DNA of 47,883 nt from Actibacterium sp. 188UL27-1. GTDB taxonomy: Bacteria; Pseudomonadota; Alphaproteobacteria; Rhodobacterales; Rhodobacteraceae. Where the stretch lies: contig NZ_JAFEUL010000024.1 of the NCBI RefSeq assembly GCF_016901225.1, positions 1 through 47,883 on the forward strand, read 5' to 3'. Made by a program: the position numbers and the translations under genes. Positions 33,600-42,925 of this stretch are shown here, piece by piece (the first letter of the stretch is position 1; each line of letters opens with the position of its first letter). The notes under the pieces are model-generated. The model saw nothing but the letters and a program-made list of their open reading frames with translations. It ran no database searches and was not told where the DNA came from.

Positions 33600-35627
33600 A
33601 TGACGCACTATCTGCTTGAGGAAATCCAACACAAGCTCCAAACAGATAGCGAGATTTGGGATTTCCTTCAGAAATCCTGCCTCGACGGAATGTGGTACTG
33701 GGACCTGAAGCAACCGGAAAACGAATGGATCAGCCCCGAATTCTGGCAATTGTTCGGTTATGACCCCGCGACGAAAGCCCATTCCCCCGACAGTTGGCAA
33801 GACATCATTCACCCCGATGACAAGCAAAAGGCGCTTGAGAACTTTCACAAACACCTGGCTGATCCTGGGCATCCCTATGATCAGATCGTGCGATACCGCC
33901 ACGCGATGGGACACATGGTCTGGGTGCGGTGTCGCGGGTTGGCGGTCCGGGATGATGCGGGTCAGGCCATTCGGATGCTGGGCGCCCATACGGATCTGAC
34001 GTCGTTCGTTCAGGAAACCGAGCAACGCGAACAGACGACCGGCAAGCTGAATGCGCGCCTGACCGCGATATTCAATGCCGCCCATAGCGGAATCATTGGC
34101 CTGGATGTCCATCGCAAGGTGGTGACGCTCAATCCCCCCGCGCGGCATATCTTGGGGGCCGTGGTTCAGGAAACGCCATTTGATTGGCCGGACATCATCA
34201 AATTTCTGGATAGCGCTGATTTGAAACCGCTTGATGCCTCCGCGGATCCTATCAACCGGGCGTTGGCGGGTGCGCATCTGGGCGGCGAAGTGCATCTTAT
34301 GACCCGGGGCAGGGATACGTCAGAGGCGCGCTATGTGCGGATCTCAAGCGCGCTGGTGCACGAGGCGGATACGGATGTGCATACTGTCGTCGTACTGGAT
34401 GATGTCTCTGAGCAGGAAAAGAACCGCCAGCAGATCGAACGACAGGGACGTCTGGATGCCCTGGGACAATTGACCGGTGGCATTGCGCATGACTTCAACA
34501 ACCTGCTCGCGACGATCCTTTATGCGCTATCGCTGGTCCAGAAGGAGGTGCAAAGCGACCGCGCCAACGGCCTGCTGGAGGAGACGCTCAAGACGATCGA
34601 GCGTGGGCGAAGTCTGACCGGCCGTCTGCTGGCTTTTGCCAAACATAAATCCGATCTGCCGACCCACCGGTCGATGGAGACCGTGTTTGCGGAGTTCCTG
34701 AAACTCGTCAACCCGACCATTGAGGAACAGATCAAGATCGACGCCCAGGTCGATGTTGCCGGTCTGGCCGTTTTCTGCGACCAACCGATGCTGGAAAATG
34801 CCCTTTTGAACCTGGTTCTGAACAGTCGCGATGCGATCATGCGGTCCGGCAAAGGGGACAGGATCAATCTGACGGCCGAGGAGGTCGTGGACCCTGAGGA
34901 ATTGTCATCCTTGCGCGCACCCGCCGGGGCAGAACCCGCGTTGCGGCCCAACAGATACGCCCGGATCACAGTCATGGATAACGGCCCCGGCATGGATCAG
35001 GAAGTGCGGCGCCGGGCGACGGATCCGTTTTTCTCCACCAAAAGCAGCAATTCGGGGACCGGTCTGGGTCTATCGATTGTCTATGGTTTCGTGCTGCAGG
35101 CCAGGGGCAAGATGCGCATCGCATCCGAACCGGGAGAGGGGGCCACGGTCTCTCTGATCCTGCCGGTGGATGACGGGGAGCAGCCCGAACCACCGGCTGC
35201 AGATCCCCCGCGGGACGAACCAAGCGGGCTGGGAGAAACCATTCTGCTGGCTGAGGATGAGGTCATCCTTCTGGGCATGATGGCGGAGCAGTTGGAGGAT
35301 ATGGGTTATCAGGTTGTGCCGGTCAGTACCGGTCTGGCCGCCTGGCAACTGATCGAGGACGGGCTGGAATTTGACGCGCTGATTTCCGACGTCGTGATGC
35401 CGGGCGGGTTGGGTGGGTTTGAATTGACCCGCCGCACCCAGGCGCTCAGACCGGGTATGTCGACCATCCTGCTTTCGGGCTATGCGGGTTATTCCAGCGA
35501 GGAACGCGACGGTATCGACGCCGTGTTCCTGCAAAAACCGTGCCCGCCCGATGTTCTGGATGCGACCCTGCGCCAGTTGCTGGATGAGGGGCGCGGGCGG
35601 GCTAATCCCAACGAAACAGCAGGATAG
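33600..35627 (+). CDS. PAS hybrid histidine kinase with C-terminal receiver
   Basis: A 675-residue cytoplasmic sensor without membrane segments. PAS domain 1 covers about residues 20-145 (WYWDLKQPENEWISPEFWQL, IIHPDDK), PAS domain 2 about 150-275, HisKA/HATPase about 280-520 and the receiver about 545-665. The phospho-accepting His is in GGIAHDFNNLLATI. The ATP site has LNLVLNSRDAI, MDNGPGMDQEV, DPFFSTK and GTGLGLS. The receiver keeps LLAEDEV, the Asp in LISDVVMPGG and the Lys in FLQKPC. No output domain. The 3' end overlaps the convergent CheB-CheR gene by 26 bases. The signal sensed is unknown. Confidence 0.9.
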   Translation: MTHYLLEEIQHKLQTDSEIWDFLQKSCLDGMWYWDLKQPENEWISPEFWQLFGYDPATKAHSPDSWQDIIHPDDKQKALENFHKHLADPGHPYDQIVRYRHAMGHMVWVRCRGLAVRDDAGQAIRMLGAHTDLTSFVQETEQREQTTGKLNARLTAIFNAAHSGIIGLDVHRKVVTLNPPARHILGAVVQETPFDWPDIIKFLDSADLKPLDASADPINRALAGAHLGGEVHLMTRGRDTSEARYVRISSALVHEADTDVHTVVVLDDVSEQEKNRQQIERQGRLDALGQLTGGIAHDFNNLLATILYALSLVQKEVQSDRANGLLEETLKTIERGRSLTGRLLAFAKHKSDLPTHRSMETVFAEFLKLVNPTIEEQIKIDAQVDVAGLAVFCDQPMLENALLNLVLNSRDAIMRSGKGDRINLTAEEVVDPEELSSLRAPAGAEPALRPNRYARITVMDNGPGMDQEVRRRATDPFFSTKSSNSGTGLGLSIVYGFVLQARGKMRIASEPGEGATVSLILPVDDGEQPEPPAADPPRDEPSGLGETILLAEDEVILLGMMAEQLEDMGYQVVPVSTGLAAWQLIEDGLEFDALISDVVMPGGLGGFELTRRTQALRPGMSTILLSGYAGYSSEERDGIDAVFLQKPCPPDVLDATLRQLLDEGRGRANPNETAG

Positions 35628-38169
35628 TCCCCTGTATCTCCGCCCCTTTGGGCCCCAGGGCGATCCGCCGCCCCTCCACATGCAGGGTCCGACCGGAATG
35701 TATCCCGGAGCGTGACTGTTGCGCAGGATCGGCCCGCAGGGCATCTGTCAGGTCTTGCAGATCCACGAAATCCAGGCGTGGACCAACCGTCTTGATCGAC
35801 CGTTCCACGTCATGGTCCTGCAGCAGGAAATCCCGTTCGATCAACTGGCTGAACCGGCGGATGCAGTCGTTTTCGTCCAGGACGATGACGCCGGTATTCA
35901 GCATCTTCAACACAATCTCGGTATTGCCATTCAGCTCCGACAGCAGCTCGATCTTGCGCTCGTGTTCTGCGCTGACGGAAACCAGTTCTTCGTTGACCGC
36001 ATGCAGTTCCTCGTTCGAGCTTTGAAGCTCCTCATTCGAGGCCTGTAATTCCTCGTTGGAGGCTTGTAATTCCTCATTGGAGGCCTGCAACTCCTCCCCG
36101 CTGGCTTCAAGCCGCTCGGTGACATGCTGCAGGGTTTCCTCGGTCAGGCGCAGGTCGCGTTCCAGGTGGTGGATCCGTCCCGTCAACATGGATCCGTCTT
36201 CATCGGTGCTGATGATCGGGGTCGGTGCGTCGATGATATCAACATCGGCATCCGTACCCTCAACCTCCACCTTGGCCAGGATAAGCCAATTGCCCGGGCC
36301 ATCATCCAGCGCCTCGATCTCCACCAGGCAATCTTGAGGTCCGGTATCCGGCAGGGTGACGCGGATCCGGCGGCTATGGGTGGTGAAATGCCCCTGGCGC
36401 AACTTTTCTATCCCGACATTGATCGCAAAATGCAGATCGGGGTGCACGATTTCTTGTACCGTCCAGTCAGCCAGGTTGTTCATGGTGTCGATAAAGGCGT
36501 CTGCTGTGCCAAACCAATTCAGCACCTTGCCGTCCACGGTAATCAAGATCGAGGATGGCGCATACCGTTTGAGCAACGTGTCATAGCTTCGGATCAGGGT
36601 ATCGCGGGAGCGGACCTCGTTCACCTCTGCATAAAAGGGTTTGCGCGGGACCACCTGACCGGCTGACAGGTTGCTGATCACATCAAGTGGCCGGGGACTG
36701 CTTTGATTGTTTGTCAAAAAGGATCGTGGCAGGCCCGGCGCATTTTCCACTTTCTGAAAGATCCGCCAGCGCGAGCTGATAACGTCAAAGACCGATGTGA
36801 ACTTCCCGATGCTTTCGGACGCGCCCAGAAATAGGTAACCCTGCTGCTGAAGTCCGAAGATGAACATCGAAATGACGCTCGCCTGGGGTTCCTCCTTCAG
36901 ATAGATCATCAGATTGCGGCACGATACCAGATCAAGGTTCATGAACGGCGGATCGTTGATCAGGTTATGTACCGAAAAGATGATTTTCTGCCGCAATATC
37001 GGGTTGATCATGTACTGGCCATTTGTCGCCACCAGATACCGTTCGCGCAGATGCTCCGGTACGTTCTTGATCTTTTCTTCGGAGTAGACACCGCGGGAGG
37101 CTATTTCGATCGAATTCGCGTGGATGTCCGTCCCGATGATCCGGAACCGACGGTCACTTTCCGCGATGCGGAGCGCCTCGCTCAGTTCGATTGCGATCGT
37201 GTAAACCTCCTCCCCGCTGGCACAGGCGGGCACCCATATCTTGAGCGGAGCACCGGTCGGTTCCTGGGCGGCCAGCACATCCAGCACCTTTGTGCGCAGG
37301 GTCTTGATCGCCTCCGTGTCACGATAAAACTCTGTCACACCGATCAGCATATCTTGGAATAGCTCGTTCAAGGCCTCGTCGCTTTGGGCCAGAATTTCGT
37401 TATATTCCTCAAGGGAGGCAAAGCCGCGCAGATGAAGACGCCGGACGATGCGGCGGTTCACATTGGTCGGTTTGTAGCTGCTGAAATCGACCTTGTGACG
37501 GGCTTCCAGCTTTCCCAAAATGCTCTGGATCCCCTGGCCATAGGCTTGCGGTGCGGGGCTGGTGCTTTTCTTGCCATAGGTAAAGATATCCTGGATCGCC
37601 GCAGGCATGTCCGCTGCATCCAGAACACGGTCCACGGAACCTGACAGCAGCACTGCCCGCGGCATCGACGTAAATGACGCTTCCTGCATCGATTGCACAA
37701 GGACGGCGGCCCCGGCCTCGTGCAGGATCTGGGCGCCATGGGCCCCGTCGGAACCGGACCCTGACAGGACAATTGCGACCGTCCTGTTCCAGTCCCGCGA
37801 CGACAGCGATGTGAAAAAGCGGTCGATGGGCAGATGCGGCAGACCCTGACCTTCCCGATAGGATGAGGTGCGGAATACCGCGCCATCCAGTTCGACATAC
37901 ATGTTCGGCCGGTTCAGATAGACCGTATTGGCACAGACCCGCATGCCATCCTCGATATGAAGAATCGGCAGGTTGGATTTACGCGCCAGCAGTTCATTCA
38001 TCATCGATCGGTAATCGGGTGAAAGATGCTGAACGACGACATAGGCCACACCCGACGTATCGGCCACGGCTTCAAAAAACTTCTCCAACGGTTCTAATCC
38101 GCCGGCGGATGCTCCAATCGCCACCAGGGCCACATCATCAGGTCTTGTGTCTTCGGGTTCATTCGACAT
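35602..38169 (-). CDS. CheB-CheR-PAS fusion protein lacking a kinase domain
   Basis: An 855-residue protein. N-terminal CheB methylesterase (GASAGG, VVVQHLSPDYRS, SGSGSDGA: the Ser, His, Asp triad); then CheR methyltransferase (VDFSSYKPTNVNRRIVRRLH, IWVPACASGEEVYTIAIEL). A PAS region around KRYAPSSILITVDGKVLNWF is followed by a long coiled coil with ELQASNEELQASNEE-type repeats near residues 700-730, and a last PAS segment (TGVIVLDENDCIRRFSQ). Many relatives continue into a histidine kinase; this one stops after the PAS. It faces the hybrid kinase tail to tail with a 26-base overlap, so that kinase may be its split partner. It diverges from the small receiver gene at 38253. Confidence 0.9.
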   Translation of the reverse strand: MSNEPEDTRPDDVALVAIGASAGGLEPLEKFFEAVADTSGVAYVVVQHLSPDYRSMMNELLARKSNLPILHIEDGMRVCANTVYLNRPNMYVELDGAVFRTSSYREGQGLPHLPIDRFFTSLSSRDWNRTVAIVLSGSGSDGAHGAQILHEAGAAVLVQSMQEASFTSMPRAVLLSGSVDRVLDAADMPAAIQDIFTYGKKSTSPAPQAYGQGIQSILGKLEARHKVDFSSYKPTNVNRRIVRRLHLRGFASLEEYNEILAQSDEALNELFQDMLIGVTEFYRDTEAIKTLRTKVLDVLAAQEPTGAPLKIWVPACASGEEVYTIAIELSEALRIAESDRRFRIIGTDIHANSIEIASRGVYSEEKIKNVPEHLRERYLVATNGQYMINPILRQKIIFSVHNLINDPPFMNLDLVSCRNLMIYLKEEPQASVISMFIFGLQQQGYLFLGASESIGKFTSVFDVISSRWRIFQKVENAPGLPRSFLTNNQSSPRPLDVISNLSAGQVVPRKPFYAEVNEVRSRDTLIRSYDTLLKRYAPSSILITVDGKVLNWFGTADAFIDTMNNLADWTVQEIVHPDLHFAINVGIEKLRQGHFTTHSRRIRVTLPDTGPQDCLVEIEALDDGPGNWLILAKVEVEGTDADVDIIDAPTPIISTDEDGSMLTGRIHHLERDLRLTEETLQHVTERLEASGEELQASNEELQASNEELQASNEELQSSNEELHAVNEELVSVSAEHERKIELLSELNGNTEIVLKMLNTGVIVLDENDCIRRFSQLIERDFLLQDHDVERSIKTVGPRLDFVDLQDLTDALRADPAQQSRSGIHSGRTLHVEGRRIALGPKGAEIQGTILLFRWD

Positions 38170-38252
38170 CGACCTACTGGCCTTTCTACATCATCACCAT
38201 TAAGCATTATAGGACACGCTACCTTGCATTCTATCTCAGGTACACACTTCTC

Positions 38253-38615
38253 ATGGCCCGTATTCTTGTTATGGATGATGATCTTATCTATTTGGATGAG
38301 TTGGCCAAAGGCTTACGCTCACTCAACCATACTGTCGCCACGGCGTCTTCAGGGCATGAGGCGCTTGAGATCATTGACAGAGATCCCTTCGATATTGCGA
38401 TCTGCGATATGATCATGACCGGGGGGGGCGCGCTGTCTTTCCTGCATGAGGTCCGATCCAGAAACTCCAAGATGCCCGTGATCGTCATAACCGGGCGCCG
38501 TGAAATCGCGACTTCACCGCTTTTTGTTGAAGGTATGCTCGAAGCCAGCGCAAAGATTGAAAAGATCGCGCCTCTGTCGGAAATTGATAAAGTGATTAAA
38601 TCCCTTTTGAATTAG
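38253..38615 (+). CDS. Single-domain response regulator
   Basis: A 120-residue CheY-like receiver from ATG 38253; the frame is open further upstream, overlapping the divergent gene, without family sequence. It has the acidic pocket LVMDDDL, the phospho-Asp in IAICDMIMTGGG and the Thr/Lys end in VIVITGRR, though the usual KP pair near the C-terminus reads KIEKIAPLSE. No output domain, so it probably relays phosphate or binds a partner. Confidence 0.85.
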   Translation: MARILVMDDDLIYLDELAKGLRSLNHTVATASSGHEALEIIDRDPFDIAICDMIMTGGGALSFLHEVRSRNSKMPVIVITGRREIATSPLFVEGMLEASAKIEKIAPLSEIDKVIKSLLN

Positions 38616-38691
38616 GAGCTGCGACTCTGGTTTCACAACGCATATGCGCGCTGGCAGGTTGCTCTGATCCTGAACGGGATATGTTATCGCC

Positions 38692-40194
38692 ATGACACCG
38701 TTGGAAAAGACAGTGCAGGCGGGCTTGGATATCGACCAGCTGCGCTTGATTATCGACCTGATCGATGCCTGTGCGCTGTTTATTCTTGACCATGAGCACC
38801 GTGTCTGCCTTCACAATCGTGTCGCGCAACGGCTTGCGGGCAATACGGTCGAGGCGGATGCATGGTTGCGTGGCGCGCATTTTCACAGCCTGGCCGACAA
38901 GCGGATATTATGCGGAGATACGTCGCCACTCACATTGTTGATGGGGTTAAATAATACCACATCACTACAAGCAGGGTGGCTGGATCAAGCCGGGGCGGAG
39001 CACGCCTTCGAATTTCGCGTGATACCAGTTGAACCTGGTCGCCTTTGGATTGTGTCGGTTCGGGATCGCACCGATGACTGGATGCTGGGAGAGAGCCTGG
39101 CACAGATCGCCGATGCACCGGACCAAGCGGCCAATCTGTTTCATGTCACCCATGATCTGGGCAACGTGTTCGGTATTGCGCAGCTGGCGGCTCAAGGTCT
39201 TGCCGGTTTTGACCTACCAGAGGCGGCGCGCGGCAAGGTGCAGGACATTCTTGATGCCTGCGACCGCGGCAGCGCGTTGATGGATGGGCTGCTCGACCCG
39301 GCTGTCACCGGGCAGCGTGTGCAGGCCGTGGTGGACGTGCCCGCCATCCTGACGTCAACCGCCACCTTGCTCGGGCGTATTCTGCCAAAGACCGTCACAC
39401 TTGCGCTCGACTTGCCCGACGGCAGCTATCTGGCGCGCTGTGAAAGGGGGGAACTTGAGGCCGCGATCCTGCAGGTTCTCAGTCACATGCGCAAAACCAT
39501 CCTCGATGGTCCCGGTGCCGCGGGTGCCATCACGTTGGGACTTCATATTCGTTCAGGCATGTTGGAGATCGTCGCCAGGATAGAGAATGGGCATATCTCT
39601 CCGGATCTGCGCGATACCTATTTCAACCGGCAGCGCGCCATGTCTGGAACCGGCCTTGGTCTTGTCGCTGCAGAGGCATTTGCCCGCCGCGCCGGCGGTC
39701 AGCTTCAGTTTCACCACCACAGCGATGGCGGATTGCAGGGGACGCTCAGCCTGCCCCAAGCTGATCATCCCGAAACTGTCCCCGCGGGGACAGAGGCCGC
39801 GATGCAGGATTGTCTGATCGGATACCGCATCCTTCTGGTCGAAACCGACGGGCATCTACGCACGATGATGACAGAGGTGCTGCGGCAATCCGGCGCCAAT
39901 GTCGCCACCGCGCAGAATGGGGATGAAGCGCTTTACACTCTGACGCACGAGGCTGAGCCGGACGTCATGATCACCACCCCGACCCTTCCGGGGGATGTGG
40001 GCTTTACCGAACTGTCAAACCGCGTGGCCCGGGGGCATCCGGACATGCGGGTGATTATCGTGACCGGATCGCCGGATGTGCAGGCCAGCCTACCCGGCGC
40101 TCTCTCCGCTCTGGTCCTGCGCAAGCCCGTGCATCTTCCAGCGCTTCGGAATGCAATCCGATTATCGCCACCGCGGCAGGATCGGCCAGGTTAG
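38692..40194 (+). CDS. Degenerate histidine kinase with pseudo-receiver
   Basis: A 500-residue protein: a PAS-like N-terminus (LIDACALFILDHEHRVCLHN), an H-box-like FHVTHDLGNVFGIAQLAA, an ATPase-like region, and a C-terminal receiver. The ATPase region keeps SGTGLGLVAAEAFARRAGG but lacks the N-box Asn (AAILQVLSHMRKT in its place) and the DxGxG box. In the receiver, the expected phospho-Asp position reads PDVMITTPTLPGD, with Thr instead of Asp, and the acidic pair is ETD. It may act by binding rather than phosphotransfer. It contains an exact copy of the 16-bp palindrome in the linker and converges on the GGDEF-EAL gene with a 4-base overlap. Confidence 0.8.
   Translation: MTPLEKTVQAGLDIDQLRLIIDLIDACALFILDHEHRVCLHNRVAQRLAGNTVEADAWLRGAHFHSLADKRILCGDTSPLTLLMGLNNTTSLQAGWLDQAGAEHAFEFRVIPVEPGRLWIVSVRDRTDDWMLGESLAQIADAPDQAANLFHVTHDLGNVFGIAQLAAQGLAGFDLPEAARGKVQDILDACDRGSALMDGLLDPAVTGQRVQAVVDVPAILTSTATLLGRILPKTVTLALDLPDGSYLARCERGELEAAILQVLSHMRKTILDGPGAAGAITLGLHIRSGMLEIVARIENGHISPDLRDTYFNRQRAMSGTGLGLVAAEAFARRAGGQLQFHHHSDGGLQGTLSLPQADHPETVPAGTEAAMQDCLIGYRILLVETDGHLRTMMTEVLRQSGANVATAQNGDEALYTLTHEAEPDVMITTPTLPGDVGFTELSNRVARGHPDMRVIIVTGSPDVQASLPGALSALVLRKPVHLPALRNAIRLSPPRQDRPG
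39776..39793. repeat. Palindrome copy 4 (inside the degenerate kinase gene)
   Basis: CTGTCCCCGCGGGGACAG, identical over 18 bp to copy 1 in bchD. Here it is read as TVPAGT in the linker between the ATPase-like region and the receiver; copy 3 encodes the same TVPAGT in a different gene. Confidence 0.85.
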
Positions 40195-42020
40195 ATGTCA
40201 TCGCCGATCAGACCTGGCAGGTTATCCAGGTCAAACATCTGTGGACAAACGCTCAGGTCTTCTGCGGAGAGGGCAGGCGACAACAGAAAACCCTGACCGA
40301 AATTGCAACCAAGCTCCAGCACCGTCGACAGTTGTGCATGGGTTTCGATCCCTTCGGCGACCACGCGCTGGCTCATGGTTTTGGCGATCATGATAACGGC
40401 CTGTACGACCACTTGCGCGCTTTCGTCGTCTGCGATCTGTTCAACAAACGTGCGGTCGATCTTGATAATATCGACGGGCCAATCGCGAATATGGGTCAAT
40501 CCCGCATAGCCGGTTCCGAAATCATCCAGGGCCACACGGGCGCCCCGACGGCGCATTTCCTCCAGCGACCGCGACAATTGTCCACTGCGCTCACCCAGCA
40601 TGCTGCCCTCGCTGACCTCGACCACGATGGAGTCCCAACTGACGCCAAACTCCGTCAGGATGGTCTGCAGGTCGAACACAAATTCCGGGGCCAGAAGGTC
40701 ATGGCTCGTGACATTGATCCACAGGTCGGGCGCGCCGTTCCACCCGGTCTTTTGGGCTTCCGCCAATTGCTGAAAGGCGCGTTCCACGATGTGAAGCGTC
40801 AGTTTGGAGGCCAAGCGATGATCGCGGAACATCCAATAGAACTGCTCCGGCCCCATCACCCCGTGATCAGGGTCTTCCCACCTGGCCAAAACCTCGATCC
40901 CGTCGCAGGTCCCGTTTGAGAAATCGATGATCGGCTGGAAATGCGGCGTGATCTTCTGGAAATCCAACGCTGCAGGCGCGACAGAGCGACTGTCCCGCGA
41001 ATAGACCAGATTGCTGAGTTCGCTGCTGAAGATTGTCGTGGTGTTTCGCTCGACCCCTTTTGACGAATAGAGCGCGATATCGGCCTGTTCCAAAAGTTGA
41101 TCATACCGTGTCGCCTGCTGGGGAAAGAGGCTGACCCCGATGCTGACCCGCCCCAGATCCGGTTTGCCCAGGACGGCCACGTTGCGCTGAATGGCCGTGC
41201 GCAGACCCAACAGGATCGTGTTGAGGTAATTGCGCCCGGTCTCCGGCATATCGAGCAGAACGCAAAATTCATCCCCGCCGGTCCGCCCGATGATGGCCTT
41301 CTCTGGCAGGTTTGTTCGCAGGGTTTCAGCGAGGGTCAGCAGATAGACGTCACCGAATTGATGGCCATAGATGTCATTGACCTGTTTGAAGTAGTCCAGA
41401 TCCAGCGCCAGCAACGCCGCCGGGCGTTTCCGGTCCGCCATCCGCTGACGGACTTTCCGTTCGAATGCCGCCTTGTTCTCGACCTGGGTGAGCGCGTCAA
41501 GTTCGGCCTTGCGGGACAGCCTTTGGGCCCGGCGGTTCATCTCGGCCAGGTCTAGCTCCAACTGGTATTTCGAGCTGCTATTGGCCAGGTTCATCGCAAC
41601 GAGAGAGGCGATCTGTTTACACATCTCGAAACAGGATTCTCTGGCCCAGCGGTTGGTGGGTATCGCCATGGCGATGGTGCCCAAGCGTTGCGATGCTGCC
41701 TCAAGCGGCAGCATAAGGAACACAAATTCCCGCCCCGCAGGATCATCGCAATGGGCAATTCCACTGATCTGACGCCCGCCATTGGCGCTGGTTCGTTTTT
41801 CAAGGAATGCCCGCAGGTCCTGTTCGGGATCGCCCCCTTCGCCTGTTGAGCTTTGGGCCAGCGTATGGCTTCCCGGCATCATACCATTCAGACAGATCGC
41901 CACCGACTTGGCCTGACAGACCTCGATCACGATGGACATCATGTCCATGCAAACGGTATCCAAGGCGTCATGGATCAGCACGGATGGCCCCAATTGAACG
42001 TAATCTTTTTCTGATCCCAC
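40191..42020 (-). CDS. GGDEF-EAL cyclic-di-GMP protein
   Basis: A 609-residue protein. Residues 1-150 look like a GAF-type sensory region. The diguanylate cyclase domain has an intact active site (IGRTGGDEFCVLL). The phosphodiesterase domain has EVLARW at the EAL position, DDFGTGYAGL, IDRTFVEQI and VVAEGIET, so hydrolysis is plausible. No membrane segments. Which activity dominates cannot be told. It ends against the degenerate kinase gene and begins next to a less GC-rich upstream region, suggesting the signalling cluster ends here. Confidence 0.93.
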   Translation of the reverse strand: MGSEKDYVQLGPSVLIHDALDTVCMDMMSIVIEVCQAKSVAICLNGMMPGSHTLAQSSTGEGGDPEQDLRAFLEKRTSANGGRQISGIAHCDDPAGREFVFLMLPLEAASQRLGTIAMAIPTNRWARESCFEMCKQIASLVAMNLANSSSKYQLELDLAEMNRRAQRLSRKAELDALTQVENKAAFERKVRQRMADRKRPAALLALDLDYFKQVNDIYGHQFGDVYLLTLAETLRTNLPEKAIIGRTGGDEFCVLLDMPETGRNYLNTILLGLRTAIQRNVAVLGKPDLGRVSIGVSLFPQQATRYDQLLEQADIALYSSKGVERNTTTIFSSELSNLVYSRDSRSVAPAALDFQKITPHFQPIIDFSNGTCDGIEVLARWEDPDHGVMGPEQFYWMFRDHRLASKLTLHIVERAFQQLAEAQKTGWNGAPDLWINVTSHDLLAPEFVFDLQTILTEFGVSWDSIVVEVSEGSMLGERSGQLSRSLEEMRRRGARVALDDFGTGYAGLTHIRDWPVDIIKIDRTFVEQIADDESAQVVVQAVIMIAKTMSQRVVAEGIETHAQLSTVLELGCNFGQGFLLSPALSAEDLSVCPQMFDLDNLPGLIGDDI

Positions 42021-42401
42021 CGCACTTCCCTTCCAACGGGTGGGCCAGCGGTCTCAACCGGCCATACCTGTCTAACCCCGTGGATCCCTCGCCGATCAAA
42101 AGGTCAAATTTAGCTAAATATTTACTTGAACTCGTAAATTTTCAGTTAACAAGTGGTGGATAGGACAATCGTTTTGCTGTCTCGTTGCTTATGCTGTCTG
42201 TGAGACGACGCATATTTCTGCCCCTAGCGACAAAAACTTTCCTATTTTCTGTCTGTCGCGCCCTGCCCATTTGTCGGCTTGTTGCGTCTGTTCTCGGCGG
42301 TCCAGACGGCCAAGCCGCTATTCGTGCAGATCCCAAGGAAAGCGGGTGAAGAGGTCGAAGCTCACACTGTGAGGCAGCGAAGGTGTGATCTTGCTGAGGC
42401 G
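42021..42401. other. Gene-free, AT-rich region upstream of the GGDEF-EAL gene
   Basis: No gene is evident. The part at about 42100-42180 is AT-rich (for example AAATATTTACTTG) and probably holds the promoter of the minus-strand GGDEF-EAL gene. The rest (42200-42400) shows no recognisable family in either strand. Confidence 0.4.
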
Positions 42402-42540
42402 TCATGCTTTGACTGCACGAAGTTGCGCGACGGCGAAGTCGATGAATACGCGCAGTTTGAGCATGATCTGCGCCCGTCCCGATAGTAGATCATCGTGTGC
42501 CTTGGGCGTTCCATGGGCATCAAGGTAGTCTGGCGACGCA
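42402..42540 (-). pseudogene. LysR-type regulator fragment with internal deletion
   Basis: The minus-strand frame contains RVCASPDYLDAHGTPKAHDD, the start of a LysR substrate-binding domain, followed almost directly by KLRVFIDFAVAQLRA and a stop, the typical LysR C-terminus. Over 100 residues between them are missing, and there is no DNA-binding domain. The 5' side runs into IS5 transposase sequence, so an insertion and later deletion destroyed the gene. Confidence 0.55.
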
Positions 42541-42925
42541 CAGACCCGGAGGTGGGCCTTGGTCGTGAACCCACCTCTCGAGCGGTCCAAACCCTGTCGC
42601 GGCGTCCCCCTTTAGCGCCCGCTGCCTGGTGGTGGGCGCGGATGACGGGACTGTCGATGATTTGCAGGACGTCCGGAACAGCTCCGCCATGGTTCAGGGC
42701 TTCGAGAATGTCCTCCCACAGCCCCGCCAGCGTCTAGCGCCGGAACGGCCTGTAAACGCTTGACCATTTGCCGAACTCTTCGGGCAGGTCCCACCAAGGC
42801 GATCCGGTGCGCGCAATCCAGAATATCCGGTCCAGAACACTGCGATGATTGGAGGGTTTGCGCCCGTTCCGGGCACGTGCAGGAAGGATGACGTGTTCAA
42901 AGAACGCCCATTCGTCGTCCGTCAT
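42541..42925 (-). pseudogene. IS5-family transposase, broken
   Basis: From ATG 42925 the frame reads MTDDEWAFFEHVILPARARN, GRKPSNHRSVLDRIFWIART and WWDLPEEFGKWSSVYRPFRR, matching IS5-family (IS427-like) transposases. A TAG stop follows at once. The same frame then continues TLAGLWEDILEALNHGGAVP and QIIDSPVIRAHHQAAGAKGG, and after a further shift RSRGGFTTKAHL. So the gene has an in-frame stop and a frameshift and is fused to a LysR fragment. It is inactive. Confidence 0.75.

Noticed and set aside
33600-34020. LOV-type blue-light sensor in the first PAS domain
   Set aside because: The flavin-binding Cys motif (NCRFLQ) is absent; an ordinary PAS fold fits better.
36025-36095. Short repeated DNA units looking like a tandem or CRISPR-like array
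   Set aside because: They encode the ELQASNE-type coiled-coil repeats of the CheB-CheR protein; no spacers of uniform length.
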